From Archegozetes longisetosus (taxonomy: Eukaryota; Arthropoda; Arachnida; Sarcoptiformes; Trhypochthoniidae), in contig JAEMBT020000001.1 in the NCBI GenBank assembly GCA_018873245.2, positions 18,912,220 to 18,976,219 on the forward strand: 64,000 bases of DNA. The letters run 5' to 3'. Below, one piece after another: positions 1 to 13,677 of the stretch. Made by a program: the position numbers and the translations under genes. The first letter of the stretch is position 1; each line of letters opens with the position of its first letter. A model generated the notes under the pieces. It saw only the letters and a list, made by a program, of their open reading frames with translations. It searched no databases and had not been told where the DNA came from.

Positions 1-1317
1 ATAATAGTTGTATTATATACTAACATCCGAGTGCAAACACAAAACAGTATTCAACACTCAAAAATCCGGTAAAGTGAGAAAATTCAAAACGGAAATGAGG
101 TCATACTAAATCAATTTTTATTCAACTAACCTTTAATCTGAAAGATAAGATACTAAAATCAATATTTTTAAATAATGTCAATTTGGATAAAATTGAATTT
201 TGTTCGGATTGTTGGCTGGGCACTCACTATTGAACTGACTAGTATTCCCTCAAATATTACAGTTTTGCATATCGTGTAATATTTGAAAACTAATTTCTAT
301 GAGATCTGTTTCAAATACTAATATCCTACCAAACAACCAAAATAAAATGAAATTCTATTAAACTTAACAGCACTCAAAACATAGATCTTAAAACTTCTAT
401 CCTAAGGTTAAAGGTGAACTAGATGAAACTTAGTATAATTGAATTTGTCTATTATGGGATGCTCTAAACGTTATTCTGAAGCACTTTATTTAAATAAATA
501 AAAAAATTGCAGATAAAACGCTCTATCAGTCATGAATGCATCAGTCTATATATACTTTATTCAGTATTCAAAGAATTTAGAGATTAAACTGCTTTCAAGT
601 TTATGTCGACTATATTTCTCTATAAAAATAATCTAAATATATAGCTAACACTTCTAAATATTACTTGCATCTCAGATTGAACAATGTTTTTCACATTATC
701 TTATTTTGTTTCAATTAATGTTTTAGAAGAAATATTCCATAAAATGAATTTATGCAAAGTTTAGAGAAGAAATAAACTTGCTATGCACAATTTACAGAAG
801 AAATAGACATTTTAAGAGTAGTTTTATACATTGAATACACATATGTATGTATATATACATAATATTGATGAAATGATTTGCAAAATTTTCAATTTCCATA
901 GTATAATAATAAACCAGACTTTTCACACATGAAAAACTGTAATTAATTGCCAATTTTCTCAGCACAAAACTTCTAATAAATATTTATGAGCAATTCAAAC
1001 GTTCAAAATCAATAATAGAAGCTAGTTTTCAAGTATATTTGTTGCCCTATGGAATGATTTTTTGCTATGATATTAAAATAAATGACTCACTCGTGTGATC
1101 ATAGGATTCATGACCTTATCTATAGACAGGTTGAGCTCTAGAACTGTAAAGCATCCAAACAATAGACGAATACCTTTTATATGCATATAGAAGTCTTAGA
1201 TAATAGTAATTCTCAACTTTCTTCAAATGATAAACTATGATAAATGATAATAAATGTAAGTTTAGGCCATCAAAACAGTGAGATGATATTAACCTAGTCT
1301 TAAATTGATGCTTCGTA

Positions 1318-1321
<4 letters not shown>

Positions 1322-1350
<29 letters not shown>
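1322..1350 (+). repeat. (TC)n microsatellite
   Basis: About 14 TC dinucleotides in a gene-poor region. Confidence 0.95.
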
Positions 1351-1351
<1 letters not shown>

Positions 1352-3575
1352 ATAATTCATAATGCAAAGGAAACTATCGATTAGCTTATGTATTCTCATC
1401 GTTTATATTATGCTTTACTGTAACAGATACTACAACACCCAAAAGGGTCATAATATTGATGTTTTTGGCTAGAATTTTCTTTCAATAACAAACTTATACT
1501 AATTTAATATAAAGTGTTTGTGAGTTACACCTTTTGGATGAGAGCTAATGCATAAGTTATTTTGTTTTGCTATAGTATTAGGGAATATTCTTATGCATTC
1601 TTATACTACCAATTCTTATGCATGTTTGTTTCAGTTTGATTTATAAATTGATGATCAACTTGTATAAACATGATACCTTCATGTGCTTCTATTGTACTAG
1701 TTGAAAATCAGGTTCAAGTTTGAGCAATGTTTAATAAGCATTATTGTGCGTTGACTTCAGTGAATTTGAAAATATTCTCAGATAACTATTCCTTCAGATA
1801 ATGTGAAATAAATTGTAAATATATACTTACATGTAAAGCATTACTCTCTACTTTACGGACTTTACAAATTTAACTTAGAATTCAAGTTTGAAAAGAGTTA
1901 CATCGCTTTTATAAAGGATTCTTTGCAAAGTACATGTTTTATACGTTCTCCACGTTATCTGAAGAGATAGTATATATATACACACATACATACAAACTTA
2001 GACTATACATATATACGCAGACTTTAGACAGTTCTAAGAAGTTACATAATAAGTATTGAATTAGGAAACTTAAGATTTCGAAATAAACTATCGAACACAG
2101 GTTTGAAAATTACTAAAACATCACATGGTTTCGCATGATGAGAAGAAAAAATTTGAAAAAATTGAAAAAATTCCTGTTCTATTGAATCGTTAATTTAGTT
2201 AGATTTTCAACTGAATCAAAAGAGATTAATTACTAAAAACAAAATTTACGAAAAAGATTTCAACAATCAATCATTAAATAATGAGTTGAATTTAGCTAAA
2301 AGAGTAGATTATTTAATCGCAAATTTATCATATATGCAAACACATGAAGAGAACATTGATTGTAGTGATGATCGAAAGAGTAAACGATTCCTTAAAGGTC
2401 ATGAACTGAAAGATAAAATAAGTACAAGTATAGTATCAGACTCAGTATCAGAATCGAGAGCGCATATGTTAGTATTTACTGTTTCGAGAGTAGATTAAAT
2501 ACACACAAAGTGCGTATAATTGGTTTTTTGGACGCATTTTGACAAAACACATAAGAAATAGATGTGCTAGCTAATTCTCAATCATTTCTATCACCACTGA
2601 TGCAATTAAGTTAATTAAAGTTTCAAATAATTGGCTGTTCCCAGTGACAAAAACCAGTAAACCAGTCAGTGAGAACTCGTCAGTTAACGTTTCTCTCTAG
2701 TGTTTCATCAATGCTATTGAGTGAGAATGTATAGGGAATAACAATCCTAATTATGATAATAGGCATAACGATTGGAAATATTTTTTATCGTTTAGAATCT
2801 ATTATAAGTTTGTCATTTAATGAGCCCATTAATCAATTTTGACTTAGTTTTATAGCGTGTAGGTTAGGTGGGTGTAACAGACGTAAGCCTGGTGCTGTTT
2901 TATTAATAAATATGTATTTAGATTACAAAAACAACACATGTCTCTGAATAAATGAGCTTTGGGACCTTCAAAAATGAGCCTCCAATTTATCTTAACCTTT
3001 TTTTGGTTACAGTCCTCAATGATCCTACACTCATACATTACTTGAATATTCTTAACAAATTGCACTACAATCGCAACTACATTGAAAATTATCAGATTTT
3101 CTGAACGCACCCTCAGTTTCTAAATTATTTTAGGTGTTAATGTGTTTCACTGTTCCAACATTATGCAAATCAATACAATAAATGATGGCTGGGTTTCATA
3201 TTTCTCACAACTTTTCTCCTAATCAATAAAATTTTGTTGAAAGTAAATAGGGGTAAATATTTTGCTAACTTTGTGTGCTCAAAAAACTCAAATTTAATTG
3301 AAGGCAAAGAATAAAAAGCAAAATAGTTTTCTAATGCATAACCAGTGTTTCATTGAAAATATGAAAGCATTATTTTCAGGACATTATTTGGTTGCAAATT
3401 ATAGAATTACTCTACTTTGATTTAATGTGAACTAAGCCTTTGTGCAAATCAAGTTCACATAACCCTTAAATCACGTTTAGAGTTGATACTAATTAAGTCT
3501 TAATCTAAGTTAAAATAATTATCAGATTTGCATTTAATATCTAGTGATGACACGTAGAGTGATTAGACATTCTGG

Positions 3576-3631
3576 AATTTGTGGTACTGTAGTAGAATAA
3601 ATAAAATTTGTGGTACTGTAGCGGAATAAAT
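3576..3631 (+). repeat. 29-bp spaced direct duplication
   Basis: AATTTGTGGTACTGTAG begins a 27-bp segment at 3576-3602 that recurs at 3605-3631 with two substitutions (TA to CG). The duplication overlaps a coding-like fragment. Confidence 0.85.
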
Positions 3632-3766
3632 CAACTCTGCGGAAATACAGTCCTTGGAAGCCCTTTTGGATTTTCCAGAAATTATATGATCCCCGAGAAA
3701 TACACCCTGGTTCCTCCTGAACTTAAATGTACTAGATTGAACGTTATATGTACCAGAATCAACTGA
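3605..3766 (+). other. Orphan coding-like fragment (unrecognised)
   Basis: An open stretch of 53 codons reads LWYCSGINQLCGNT, then PFGFSRNYMIPEKYTL, and has more balanced codon use than its surroundings. It starts in a duplicated segment and has no visible start codon or splice partner. It may be an exon relic. Confidence 0.25.
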
Positions 3767-6697
3767 ATCAGACCTGGCCCCTCACCTGTCTTATCGTCAA
3801 ATCAACACAAAGCATGTTCTTTTGCGTTTGAAATATTGAACTTATCCTGCTAAAAGAATTTCATCAAATTTTAAATCAACGAATTTATTATAATCATTAC
3901 ATGAGTTAATTAAAGTTTAAAGTCGTTCGTAAATAAATCTTACCAGTAGATACCATAACAATAAAAGAGTGAACTTTGTTCAAAATAAATTAATTACATG
4001 CTATGTTTTACTGAAACAAATGACAGACAATTATGAATTAAGATATTATGAACTTAGGATTCTATTAATTATTTAAGACTTATAACTTCAGAGCGCTTGG
4101 TGATTTATTGAGCAAGTTTTATTTAGGATGAATTTAGTCACAACTATAAGTGATTCATATCTGGCTCTTACTCGTAATATATAATTCATTTTGTTTTGTA
4201 TATGTTATTAATATGTTATTATATTGTATTCATGTTTTTACTAACTCTCAAACTAGAAAAGTTTATCTCATATACATTATGACAGATTTAGATACTTTTA
4301 TTAAAGTTTTAGTTAAGATAGAAATGAATTAACAAAACAGGAAAATTAAACGCAAATAAAATACTATTTTTGTAAAAAAGATTCAGATTTAATTGGTTTG
4401 AATGGCTTTGATATGGGTGCGGTTCAAATTAATGAACCTATAATTAAATGTAAAGATTAATTGAATAATTTGCAGAACATAAGTTAGTAGCTGCTTATAG
4501 TTAACTATTTTAGTCTTGCTACATTTAAACTACACAATCATAACGGGTCCTCAATTTAAAAGTTTAGTTAAGATCTCTATGACTTGCTTTAGTAATTTCG
4601 ATTAAAATTTATCATCAGTAAAGTTGATGAGTGGGAATCTAACTTCAACTTTTCATCAATAAGAAGAGCTTCAACAAAAGTGGTGTTTAGTAATCGTCAG
4701 ATCACTTTGACTGTGATTATATTTTTGATTTCCAGAAACGGTCGCCTATTAAACCACTTTTGTAAGATTTTGCAAAGCAGATGTAATAAATAAAAGCTGA
4801 CATTTGTGTGTCAAACGTTTATTTATCAGCGATATACAGTTATCGAGCTGTTTAAAGGTCATTTTCTTATTCCACTTAATTGAAAAGTATGACTAAACTT
4901 TTAACTTGAGGACTCGTTACTAAAACCTATTACTCACATGAGGACATGTACCAATAAATAAAAGCAGTTATAGCTAATAGCTTTTGTTAAAGTCAAAAAA
5001 CTGGAGAAGAGCCAAAAAACTGTCCAACCAACTCTGGATGGCAGTAAATAATGATTAAAAGTATTTAAAATGAAATGTCATATTAGATGATCTAATTAAA
5101 TGAGCGTAACTGTCAGATGGTAAGTTTTGTATTATTTGTTGTAAAGATCGATTTATTGAAATTTTTATGAACTAATCCAAATGAATGGAGCTGCTGATAA
5201 ACTTCTTAATTACTTATACGTGTTATAACAGTTTTTTCTTCTTGTAATAAGCGCTGCTTTCTCTCCAGTGGTCCGTTAATAATCATTAATTTAATTGAGT
5301 TTTTCGAAAAACTAGAGGTCTATCATCAAAACGGTTCACTTAGTCGGGGTTAGAGACAAAAGACTTAATTTGAAGTTGAAACAATAATTTGTTGAGAGAA
5401 TACACGGGAATACTCTATCGAAAAGTTTTAGCTGTTAGCTAAAGAGATGCTATACTTCACATGACTTAAACTTTTGGTTAGTCATAGTTAAAGCAAACAC
5501 TATAAGTCAATACGTTTTATGTTTGTATACAAACTGTATCAATACTATTGTCTCCAAGAAATACATCCTTTTAATCAACTGATTCTTCAGTGTTAAGCAT
5601 AATTTGATGTTTGGAGAAGAACAGAGGAATAGATAGAGAAGTGAAAGCATAGAAAATTAAAGCATTGTCTCTTCACTACATTAACACGAATAGTGGATTT
5701 ATTGGGTATAAAAAAAGTTTTGTTTCTAACTCAGTCAGTGATTCGCTGCAGATTCCGATTTCCCATGAGATCATTGCCAGCATCAGAGACACAAAATTGA
5801 TCCGAACATCAGCCAAATGGCTATATCTATGCATAGAAAAAATTCTTACACACAAATTCTTAGATACAAATTCTGAGACACAAATTCTTAGACACATTTG
5901 CAACAGGATTTGCTCACATTTTGATATCTTCCGCGATCAAATTTTTTCTATTACTTCCTCTTCATGAAAAAAGATCAGAAAATAAGATCTTAGAGTAGAA
6001 GTAGAGTGTAAAAGAATAAGAAGCTTTTCACATAAATTATTCACATAACAACTTGTCAATCTGTCAAGTTATGCATCATTTCTATTTGTTTGGTTTGGTT
6101 TACAAAATAATAAAGAATAAGAATCAGTAGTAAACAAAATCAGCTTCTATAGTTATTTTTATGGGCGCCTAGACTTATGTACTTGCATTTCAATCGATTC
6201 TTTAACATTACTTTCATCAATAGAGTACAATCACCACAAGATCGATGAAAGTAACGTTTCATATAGTATTTAGTACACCAACACTTTTATAAATCACTCA
6301 AAATATACAATTTATTTTATTTATGGTACGAAATTAATTAATAGGAATCAATAGGATGATTCAGAATTGATCGGATCGTATACGTGAGCTAAACTTGATT
6401 TAAGTTTTTCAGATATATTCTGTTGAATTAGTCAAAAATGTAGTGCATATCTGAAATGCCAGTGAGACTGTCCTTAGAAAAGATAAATGCATTGCATACA
6501 AGTTCCGCATTACAATCAATGGAGAGTTACACACTTTAATGGAGAAGATGTTTTTCCTTTCTTCTGAAGATAAATTGGTTATAAAGAATTAAAGGGGTTA
6601 TTATGATTTTTCCACTAATAGTAATAGTGTTATCTATGTGAATAATAGCTGTCTTTTGTTGCAATGCCCACTCAATATAACTGAGTCTTACACTGAA

Positions 6698-7024
6698 TTA
6701 TGAGTTTATTTGATTACTAAATTCATGATACTTTCTCTCAAAGCACTTCACTATTGATAGCGGAATAGGACTGAAATCTTGACCAACTGCTACCAACTGC
6801 TTCCCATCACTTTTATGGGGATATCTTAAATAGTTTTGTAGAACATCTCGAATGGTTTTGTATATTTTCAGTAATAAAACAACACATTTTGGTGATATTG
6901 ATTCAATTGAGTTGGAAATACCGTCTATTGACTGACCAAAAACCTGACCAGAAATACTGGAAAGTCTATATAGTAATATAAATTTGGTTATAACAAATAA
7001 CTGTAATTCTATTAGCTTAATCAT
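6698..7024 (-). CDS. Possible small secreted protein (unrecognised)
   Basis: This is an intronless open frame of 108 residues. The hydrophobic N-terminus (LQLFVITKFILLYRL, residues 8-22) could be a signal peptide cut near SISG. The remainder has two cysteines, a Ser/Ile-rich stretch (SIDGISNSIESISP) and a basic C-terminal half. I do not recognise a family. No TATA box, splice partner or neighbouring exon was found, and an open frame of this length is not rare in such AT-rich DNA. It may be a lineage-specific secreted protein or chance. Confidence 0.25.
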   Translation of the reverse strand: MIKLIELQLFVITKFILLYRLSSISGQVFGQSIDGISNSIESISPKCVVLLLKIYKTIRDVLQNYLRYPHKSDGKQLVAVGQDFSPIPLSIVKCFERKYHEFSNQINS

Positions 7025-10000
7025 AGTAGATATTTAGGTTGATCAATTTAATGAGCTCTTCTGATGCTTCTATGAATAATTCAGTTGTCATTATCCCAAT
7101 TATACCTAAGCAAAAGCTCTCCACTAAATGGCATCAAGTCAAATGTCAGATCTACAAATGTAGTAATAAAACGGAACAATTTCTACATATTTAACATTAT
7201 CTATTTTTTTTATTTAACCAGACTTTGCTCCAGTTGTAAGTTTCTAACAAGAATTTGAAGTTGAATTTCTGATTTATTAACTTTTGTAACTTTTGAGACT
7301 AATGTTTGCTATGAAACAACTTTAAATAAGAAACTAACTTTTGAACTGAGAATTTAGGAGGCCATTAAGATCAGAGACAGAGTAATTGATTCTTATTAGA
7401 AGATTTCAGTGATTCAGTTTAGATCCTTTGGACCTAAAGAAGAGGAGAAGATTCGGATGAATGGACACTTGTAGTGCTTGAGGCAGATAGATACGAATGT
7501 AATCACTATAAATTCTATCCGCGAAGGATAATGATATGTTTATATAAGTTTATAGTGAACATAAGAATGTTCAGAGTGTTCAGTATCTATCGTCTAGACA
7601 TCGGTGTTGTTGAACCTTCGCTTAATGAACTTTGAGTTAACCACAAAATATCCATTGTGACAACTAGTGAATCAATATTATTCCAAGTCTTCATCTCTGT
7701 TAAGCGTCCACTACGATTAACTATAAACTTTGATTATTTATAAATAGTTTGCAACTGTTTGTCTAAATCTCAATTTTATTTAGATCTTTCAATTCTAAGC
7801 GATAATTACATTAACGTTCTTAAGCTCAGCATTCAGTCAATTAACTTACGATTAGTGTCAGCATTTTCTCTGATAGTAAGCTTACAAATCTTGTTATAAA
7901 CTAATTTGCGATTAATTAAGTTCGAAAGAATTAGATTTATTCGTGTCTTATTCACAGGAAATTCAGAGTCAGAATAGCTATCTTTTTACGACTTGTAACT
8001 ATTCTTCATGAGTTCTTCATGACTTGTTCATGACTTCTTTTATCATAAACTATATTTCATCTATTCTTCTCTCTATCACAATACCAGAACTACTAAATCG
8101 CCAAATACTTCCGTCAAATTCCATCAGAAATCATGTACTTGTACTAAATTTTTGTGCTGAGGAGAGGATTGCTCGCTTCCACAATAGATAATAACTTACT
8201 CTGCAGTTCTTCTTTTGAACTACACTATTGTCGAGATATATCATAAAATATTTCAAACGACAAGTTATTTATGCGATGCCTCGAGTCATCAATTACTATA
8301 GAAATATAAGCAAATATTTTCAACTACTAGCATAAAACATATATGGGTTGATGTAATTGTCGAAGGCACACTTATAGCGTAGAGTGACCATTCACATATT
8401 GAAATTGATTTTTCATTCGTCTCCCAGACCGAACACATCAATTTTCCATTTATTTTGACTGATCTTCCACTTGAACGACGCAGAATTCATTTGAATGTGT
8501 ATCGCAAAAATCAATAATTTTTATCTTTTTGAATCATGATTGTTGTATGGGCACTCAACAACTAGAGTAAAATATAATCACGTGTTCGACACATGCTCTA
8601 AGATTTAGCATTCAATAGCAATCATTGTGACTGTTAAAGTGAACTAATTTTACATTTACTAAAATGTGATATCAAATAACTTAAGACATAAAAACAAAAT
8701 CAAATTGAACAAGGATTTTGAATAGATATCTGATAATTAGGTTAGTCATGTTAAAAGCAAAGTTGTCAGTAATGAATGATATACTGTGTGTTGATACTAT
8801 TTTGTTACGACCTGATAAACTTTAATGTTTAAGTAAACTGTTCACAAGTCTGACACTAATCAACCTGAATGTCTAACTGAAAGTGATAATCAAGCTGATG
8901 TTAGGGTTAGAAACACTAAATTTTGTTATAAAAGTTTTTGTTGTAATTCCGATAAGAAAACAAGTCTCGCTTTCAGAATATTCAGCTGCAGATTAATTTT
9001 TTTCTTTCTCGTCTGAATTTAGAGCTAAACTCTAATTAAGTTGAATGACAAAAGTGTTAATAAGATAGTATCAAGTTGATTTTAATACTGCATTTTAATT
9101 CATTAAAAAATTTTTGTAAAAAGCAGGTCTTAGAAACTATTATAGCATAAGATTTTAAGTAAATATTTGTGAAAAATCTATTGAAAGTTCTCGATAAGCA
9201 ACAAATATTAAGATTGATTTCGCAATAATTGTAAGCATATATAAGTCTAAACTAAATATTGAATAATTGACATTTGCCTTCACGTCTAGACATTTTATGC
9301 AAATTAGTTTAATTCAATCAAATATAAGTTATTCGTTAGGTCTAAAATGCAACACTTGAACATCTCAATTTTTCAATCAAGTCATACTTTGAGTTTGCAT
9401 TTAGTCACAATGTTTTGTATTAGATTTGATGGGTTGAAGCTTATTAAATGCATTAATTAGTTTGAAATGTTCAAGCGTAAGCATCTGATAATAAAGTGTA
9501 GAATAGAATGATTTTTAAATTACTTCTTTCAATGCTACCAACCTATTAATATTTGAGTACTTAATAAAAGTTGACTTAAAGAGAGAGCAAACTAAACAAC
9601 CATAAAGGGAGAAGAGTGGAAGAAATAAAAGTTGACACATATGATTCATTTGAAATTGCAAGTTTATGTCCAGAGTGTAGTAGAAGTATGCTTTACGTCA
9701 ATATCTGATTTATGCTTAGCTCAAAAGTTAAGAAATAAATCAAAAATATCAGTTAAGATTTAGTATATTTATCATGAATATTTCATACAATCATATTTAC
9801 ATAGAAAAATGTTTGCAACTTAAAGTTTATATTTTTAATATATTTTATTATTGAGCATTTCTAAGAAACTGAATTCATTTAAAATTCACTTTCCTAATAC
9901 TCTTATAATGAAAATTCTTGTTTAATTTAAATTCTTATTTAATCATTCTCTGGAATATATGAAAAAAGATTTAGTGAAAAAATTATGAAAATAATAGAGA

Positions 10001-10215
10001 TCCCCATCTGAATGGAGTTGAATGGCATGAAAATGGTTAACTTTCTTCATATTCGTTGACGGATCAATCAAACTTATACTATAATACTCTATAACAAATA
10101 TATGTTTTATTAACAAACTTTATCATTCAAATAATTAAATCAATAATAATTATATACCTCTATAAACAAATTGAAACATCTATTTTCTCAATCACTACAA
10201 CATCTAAACTATTCG
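7025..10215. other. Gene-poor region
   Basis: It contains the coding-like fragment at 8.3-8.5 kb and otherwise AT-rich DNA with no gene seen, up to the polyA signal of the CAP gene at 10106-10111. Confidence 0.6.
8311..8517 (+). other. Orphan coding-like fragment with internal stop (unrecognised)
   Basis: One frame reads HIWVDVIVEGTLIA, a TAG at 8380-8382, then SDHSHIEIDFSFVSQTE and ITDLPLE-like sequence ending in LNVYRKNQ and a stop. The GCGTAG could instead be a splice acceptor, making 8383-8517 a last exon. No family recognised. Confidence 0.3.
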
Positions 10216-13200
10216 CTAATGACTAACAGGACTTTCACTATCAACTGAAGTATCATTGAGTAAGTCATCGAAGTCTTTGAGCTTCTTAGAGTCATCATCG
10301 GTAATTGGTGGTAAGACATTCTCGTGAAATAAGCCCATTATATTGCCTGCTGGTCGATAATTGGCGACAACTATTAGTTTTCCTCCTCTAGTGTGAGCCT
10401 TTCCAATACCAAACTCTTGTGTACTCTTCCAAACTATTTGTGTAAAATGATCTGAACAAAGATAGAAAAGACAAAATGTCACGTTTTCAGACCAATCTAA
10501 TTCTACTTTTTATTTTCCATCTCATATTTCTTTTCTCTAAATTTATTTTCTATTTTTTTGTCTTCCCTGTAATCAAATCTTATTTTTCTGTAGTCGAAAA
10601 GATGTCATATTGAGAAATGGATGGATATACACCATGATATGGATGGATATGTTCCATGATATGTAAGTATATCTTAAAGGATATGAAAGCAAAGTCTAAG
10701 AAGAATTTCAATTTTCCAGATTAATATAAGTTTTCAACTTTGAACAAGTCTTTGTCTCAGTCCTAATGGATTTCTATAGATTTTGCTTTCACTCAATACC
10801 TAATCTTGTGGTGAAATAATCTGAAATTTTAGTGTCTTTTCGTGTCAATCTAAATAAAGCCATAAACCAATATAAGAAGATTTAAGATAATTCAATTTAA
10901 CGTTCTACCATATAATCTACCACATAATCTAATTGTTTGAACAGATACTACTTCGTATTAACGTAAATGACAAAAGTCTTAAAAACGTCATCAAATACTT
11001 ATAATAATGATTACTTATTCCCGAGTAGTAAGTGACTGAAGTAAACATTAAGAGAAAATGGGAGAAAAGATGTGAAAAGATGTGAACTCACTGGCGAGTG
11101 TATGCAGAATAGAAGGATCGATGTTATAGTTATATAAATCTATTTCGCTGTACCAAAACTTCACTATATTCTCTCCTATAAAAGCAATCATATAATCATT
11201 TTTCACTTTCTCTTTTCATTTTATTTAAGTAGATCCCAATCTCTTGCCTGGAGGATCAAACTCCGGATGACACGTCCATTTGCACATCAGGTTCTCTCCG
11301 ACGTCTTTGCTATTGCGATACTGGTAAGTGTCAGTGTGTGCCAAATAATTAGCCCACTCTTGAGCCATTGCTACCAATCTATTTGATATTGTTAGTGGAG
11401 GTGAGCCGTGTTTGGCTCTAAAAACATTATGCCATTCGAGACAATCCACCACAAATGAGTTATCATTTATTTGTGGCTCTAATTCTTCGAAGCAGTTTCG
11501 ACGCACGAGGACTGGACGGCCAAGAATTACCTGAAATAAGATGAATAACATATGATTGATTAGCTAAGGTGTCACTCGATGTGGTAATTAGTCAAAGTTA
11601 ATGAAACTTATAAAGAGGTAGAAAAATCAAATGCATTTTCCGCTACATTAAATCTAAAGAGTCATCAAAATAGGGTCGATTTGATGTTGGATTTAATAAG
11701 ACTATGAAATCATTCGATATCTTCTGTGACTAAAACAACAATTAAGTGGTTTCGTTAACTGATCCGATAAGAGAACAATTTTTATCTAAATTGTTTCTTT
11801 AACAAGAAAACTTTTTTCAAAATGTTTGATCAGTGATTTGTTCACTATTCGAACTGAATTTTAGGCTTCATTTCACAAAATCAAAGAATAGAAATGATTT
11901 AATTTAGAATCTAACCAATCATAAGGTTTGGAAAAGTTTTGATGTCAAGTTTTTATTGAAATTGATTTTTTGACTCAGAATCCAAACTGCAATTGAAAAG
12001 TCAAAGAGCAAACTAATAAAGATTTGAGAAGAGCTTTCACTCAATTAATTTCTCTAAAAGCTATTAAATTTGAGAGCCATTCAAAAACAGTATAATTAGG
12101 CTGTTGTTTGACATGAATTATTGGTTTATATATAAGATTTTGTGATAAGTTAAATGAGTAATGAATTGTGCGTTTGGTTCTATTGAAACGAAATATATTG
12201 AAATATTAGGAAATGTTCGGCAATGTTCGCAAATATTCGGAAGTATTCGCAAATATTCGGCAACTGAAACGGACTCATATGGAGCCATCAGGAAAGACTT
12301 TAGATAATTAATCGTAACTCCACTGAGATTCAGTAACAATAGGATCTGTTGTTATCTGTAAAGCACTGATTCTCTGTCTCAGGTTTTGCATTAAGTTCTT
12401 CTATGGAAACAATTAATTTGTTGTCAGACCAGTAAAAAAGAGCAAAGACTAGAGAATCACTTAAGGGTATAGCAGAACAGATTCTCAATGATTAAAGCAA
12501 TATGAAAGACGCTATAGTTGCGTTAATATTTAGTTTAATATAATTAGATTTGAAAGAATATACTATCTAAAAGAAAAAATAATCATGAATAGTATTTGAA
12601 GAGCTTCTGCTCAAAGAGTAGTTCATTCGAGAACTCAATAACAGTTGAACTGTTTCTCTATTTAGAATAGAAATTATAATTTCTTTTAGGCTTTTAGTTA
12701 TCAGAAAATGAAACATAATTGATTTTCTGACACATGAAAAAGACCTATTGTTATTAGGCTTGACTTACCCTAAAAACTTACTATTTTTTAAATGTCATAG
12801 TCGATGTGTTAGTTCATACACTATAGATGCTAGATTCAGTTTCTAATAGAGACAATGTTGAAGCTTACGTCTAAAACAACTTAATAATCGTTGATAGCAA
12901 CCAAAAGTAATGCTTTGTCATAGGATGCTTACCATCGGCTCATAACACACAGAATATGAAGCAACTTATTCCACATTGAATGCGAGTGAGAGCAAATTTC
13001 GAATCAAATAGCAAATAAATGGATGAGCATCACAGTGAGGTTGACACAGCAACGACCTTTTCCTTATTGCTATCGAGGATTATTAAGCTATTAAGTGTAT
13101 ACGTTAAGACAAGCATTCTATGACTTTCTGGTAATTAACTATCAAATCACAATTTCATTACTTCCCCTTCAATTCTTCATTTTTGAGATAAAAACAGACA

Positions 13201-13677
13201 TTCAGTTCAATTGCCTCAACTTTATTATGGTTATAGCAGTCGTTTTGCAGAAAATATTTATAAATAGGTCATACAATGGAAAAAGTAATGAACGATAAAT
13301 AAAATTACAGTTATATCGAAAGTAAATCAATTTATATTACGATTTGAAGCCTAATATTAAGTCGAGAAACGTTTACTAACCTTTGTTATGGTAGAATTAT
13401 TAACACTATTTTCTGCGTCTTCACTCGAGCACGAAGACCTCGATGGTGAAGAATTTAAAGAATAATGGCTTCTATGATGATCTTGACTACCACGATGGCT
13501 ATAGTTATGATGATTGAGCTGATTGTGCCGAATGGGAGATGAATGGATTGATAGCGATTCTTGTAGTTCAAAATCAAATTTAGGCGAATTCTGGTTCAGA
13601 CCAGGACTTGTGATCACCATTTTAGGTGTTGTCTGTTTTTTCCGACTTTCTTTGAATTTGCGTAATATATAATCCAT
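10216..13677 (-). CDS. GAPR-1-like CAP-domain protein with low-complexity N-terminal extension (4 exons)
   Basis: Exons 5' to 3' are 13677-13381, 11530-11248, 11175-11092 and 10451-10216, giving 299 residues with matching phases. Residues 1-99 are a Ser/His/Asn-rich basic extension. The CAP domain then runs from about residue 116, with EWHNVFRAKHG, VGEN, FWYSEID, HFTQIVWKST and the closing HENVLPP. These are hallmarks of the GAPR-1 (GLIPR2) branch of CAP proteins. In that family they are cytosolic, Golgi-membrane-associated proteins, and no signal peptide is visible here. The start ATG has an in-frame TAG 12 bases upstream. Exon 2 ends at a GC donor (CCAG|GCAAGA), the only choice that keeps frame and avoids an in-frame stop. 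Exon 1 is assigned by phase and strand only, across a 1.85-kb intron, and could belong to another gene. A polyA signal lies at 10106-10111. The CAP identity is secure; the extension is less so. Confidence 0.82.

Larger units (their letters stand above)
1..6697. other. Gene-poor region
   Basis: Apart from the (TC)n tract, the 3.6-kb duplication and its coding-like fragment, no supportable gene was seen. Short open frames at 2286-2498 and 5665-5967 lack start context, splice signals or family resemblance. The latter overlaps a degenerate ACAAATTCTTAGA repeat. Confidence 0.6.

Noticed and set aside
5665-5967. 100-codon plus-strand frame
   Set aside because: It overlaps an equally long frame on the other strand and a degenerate ACAAATTCTTAGA repeat; no family resemblance.
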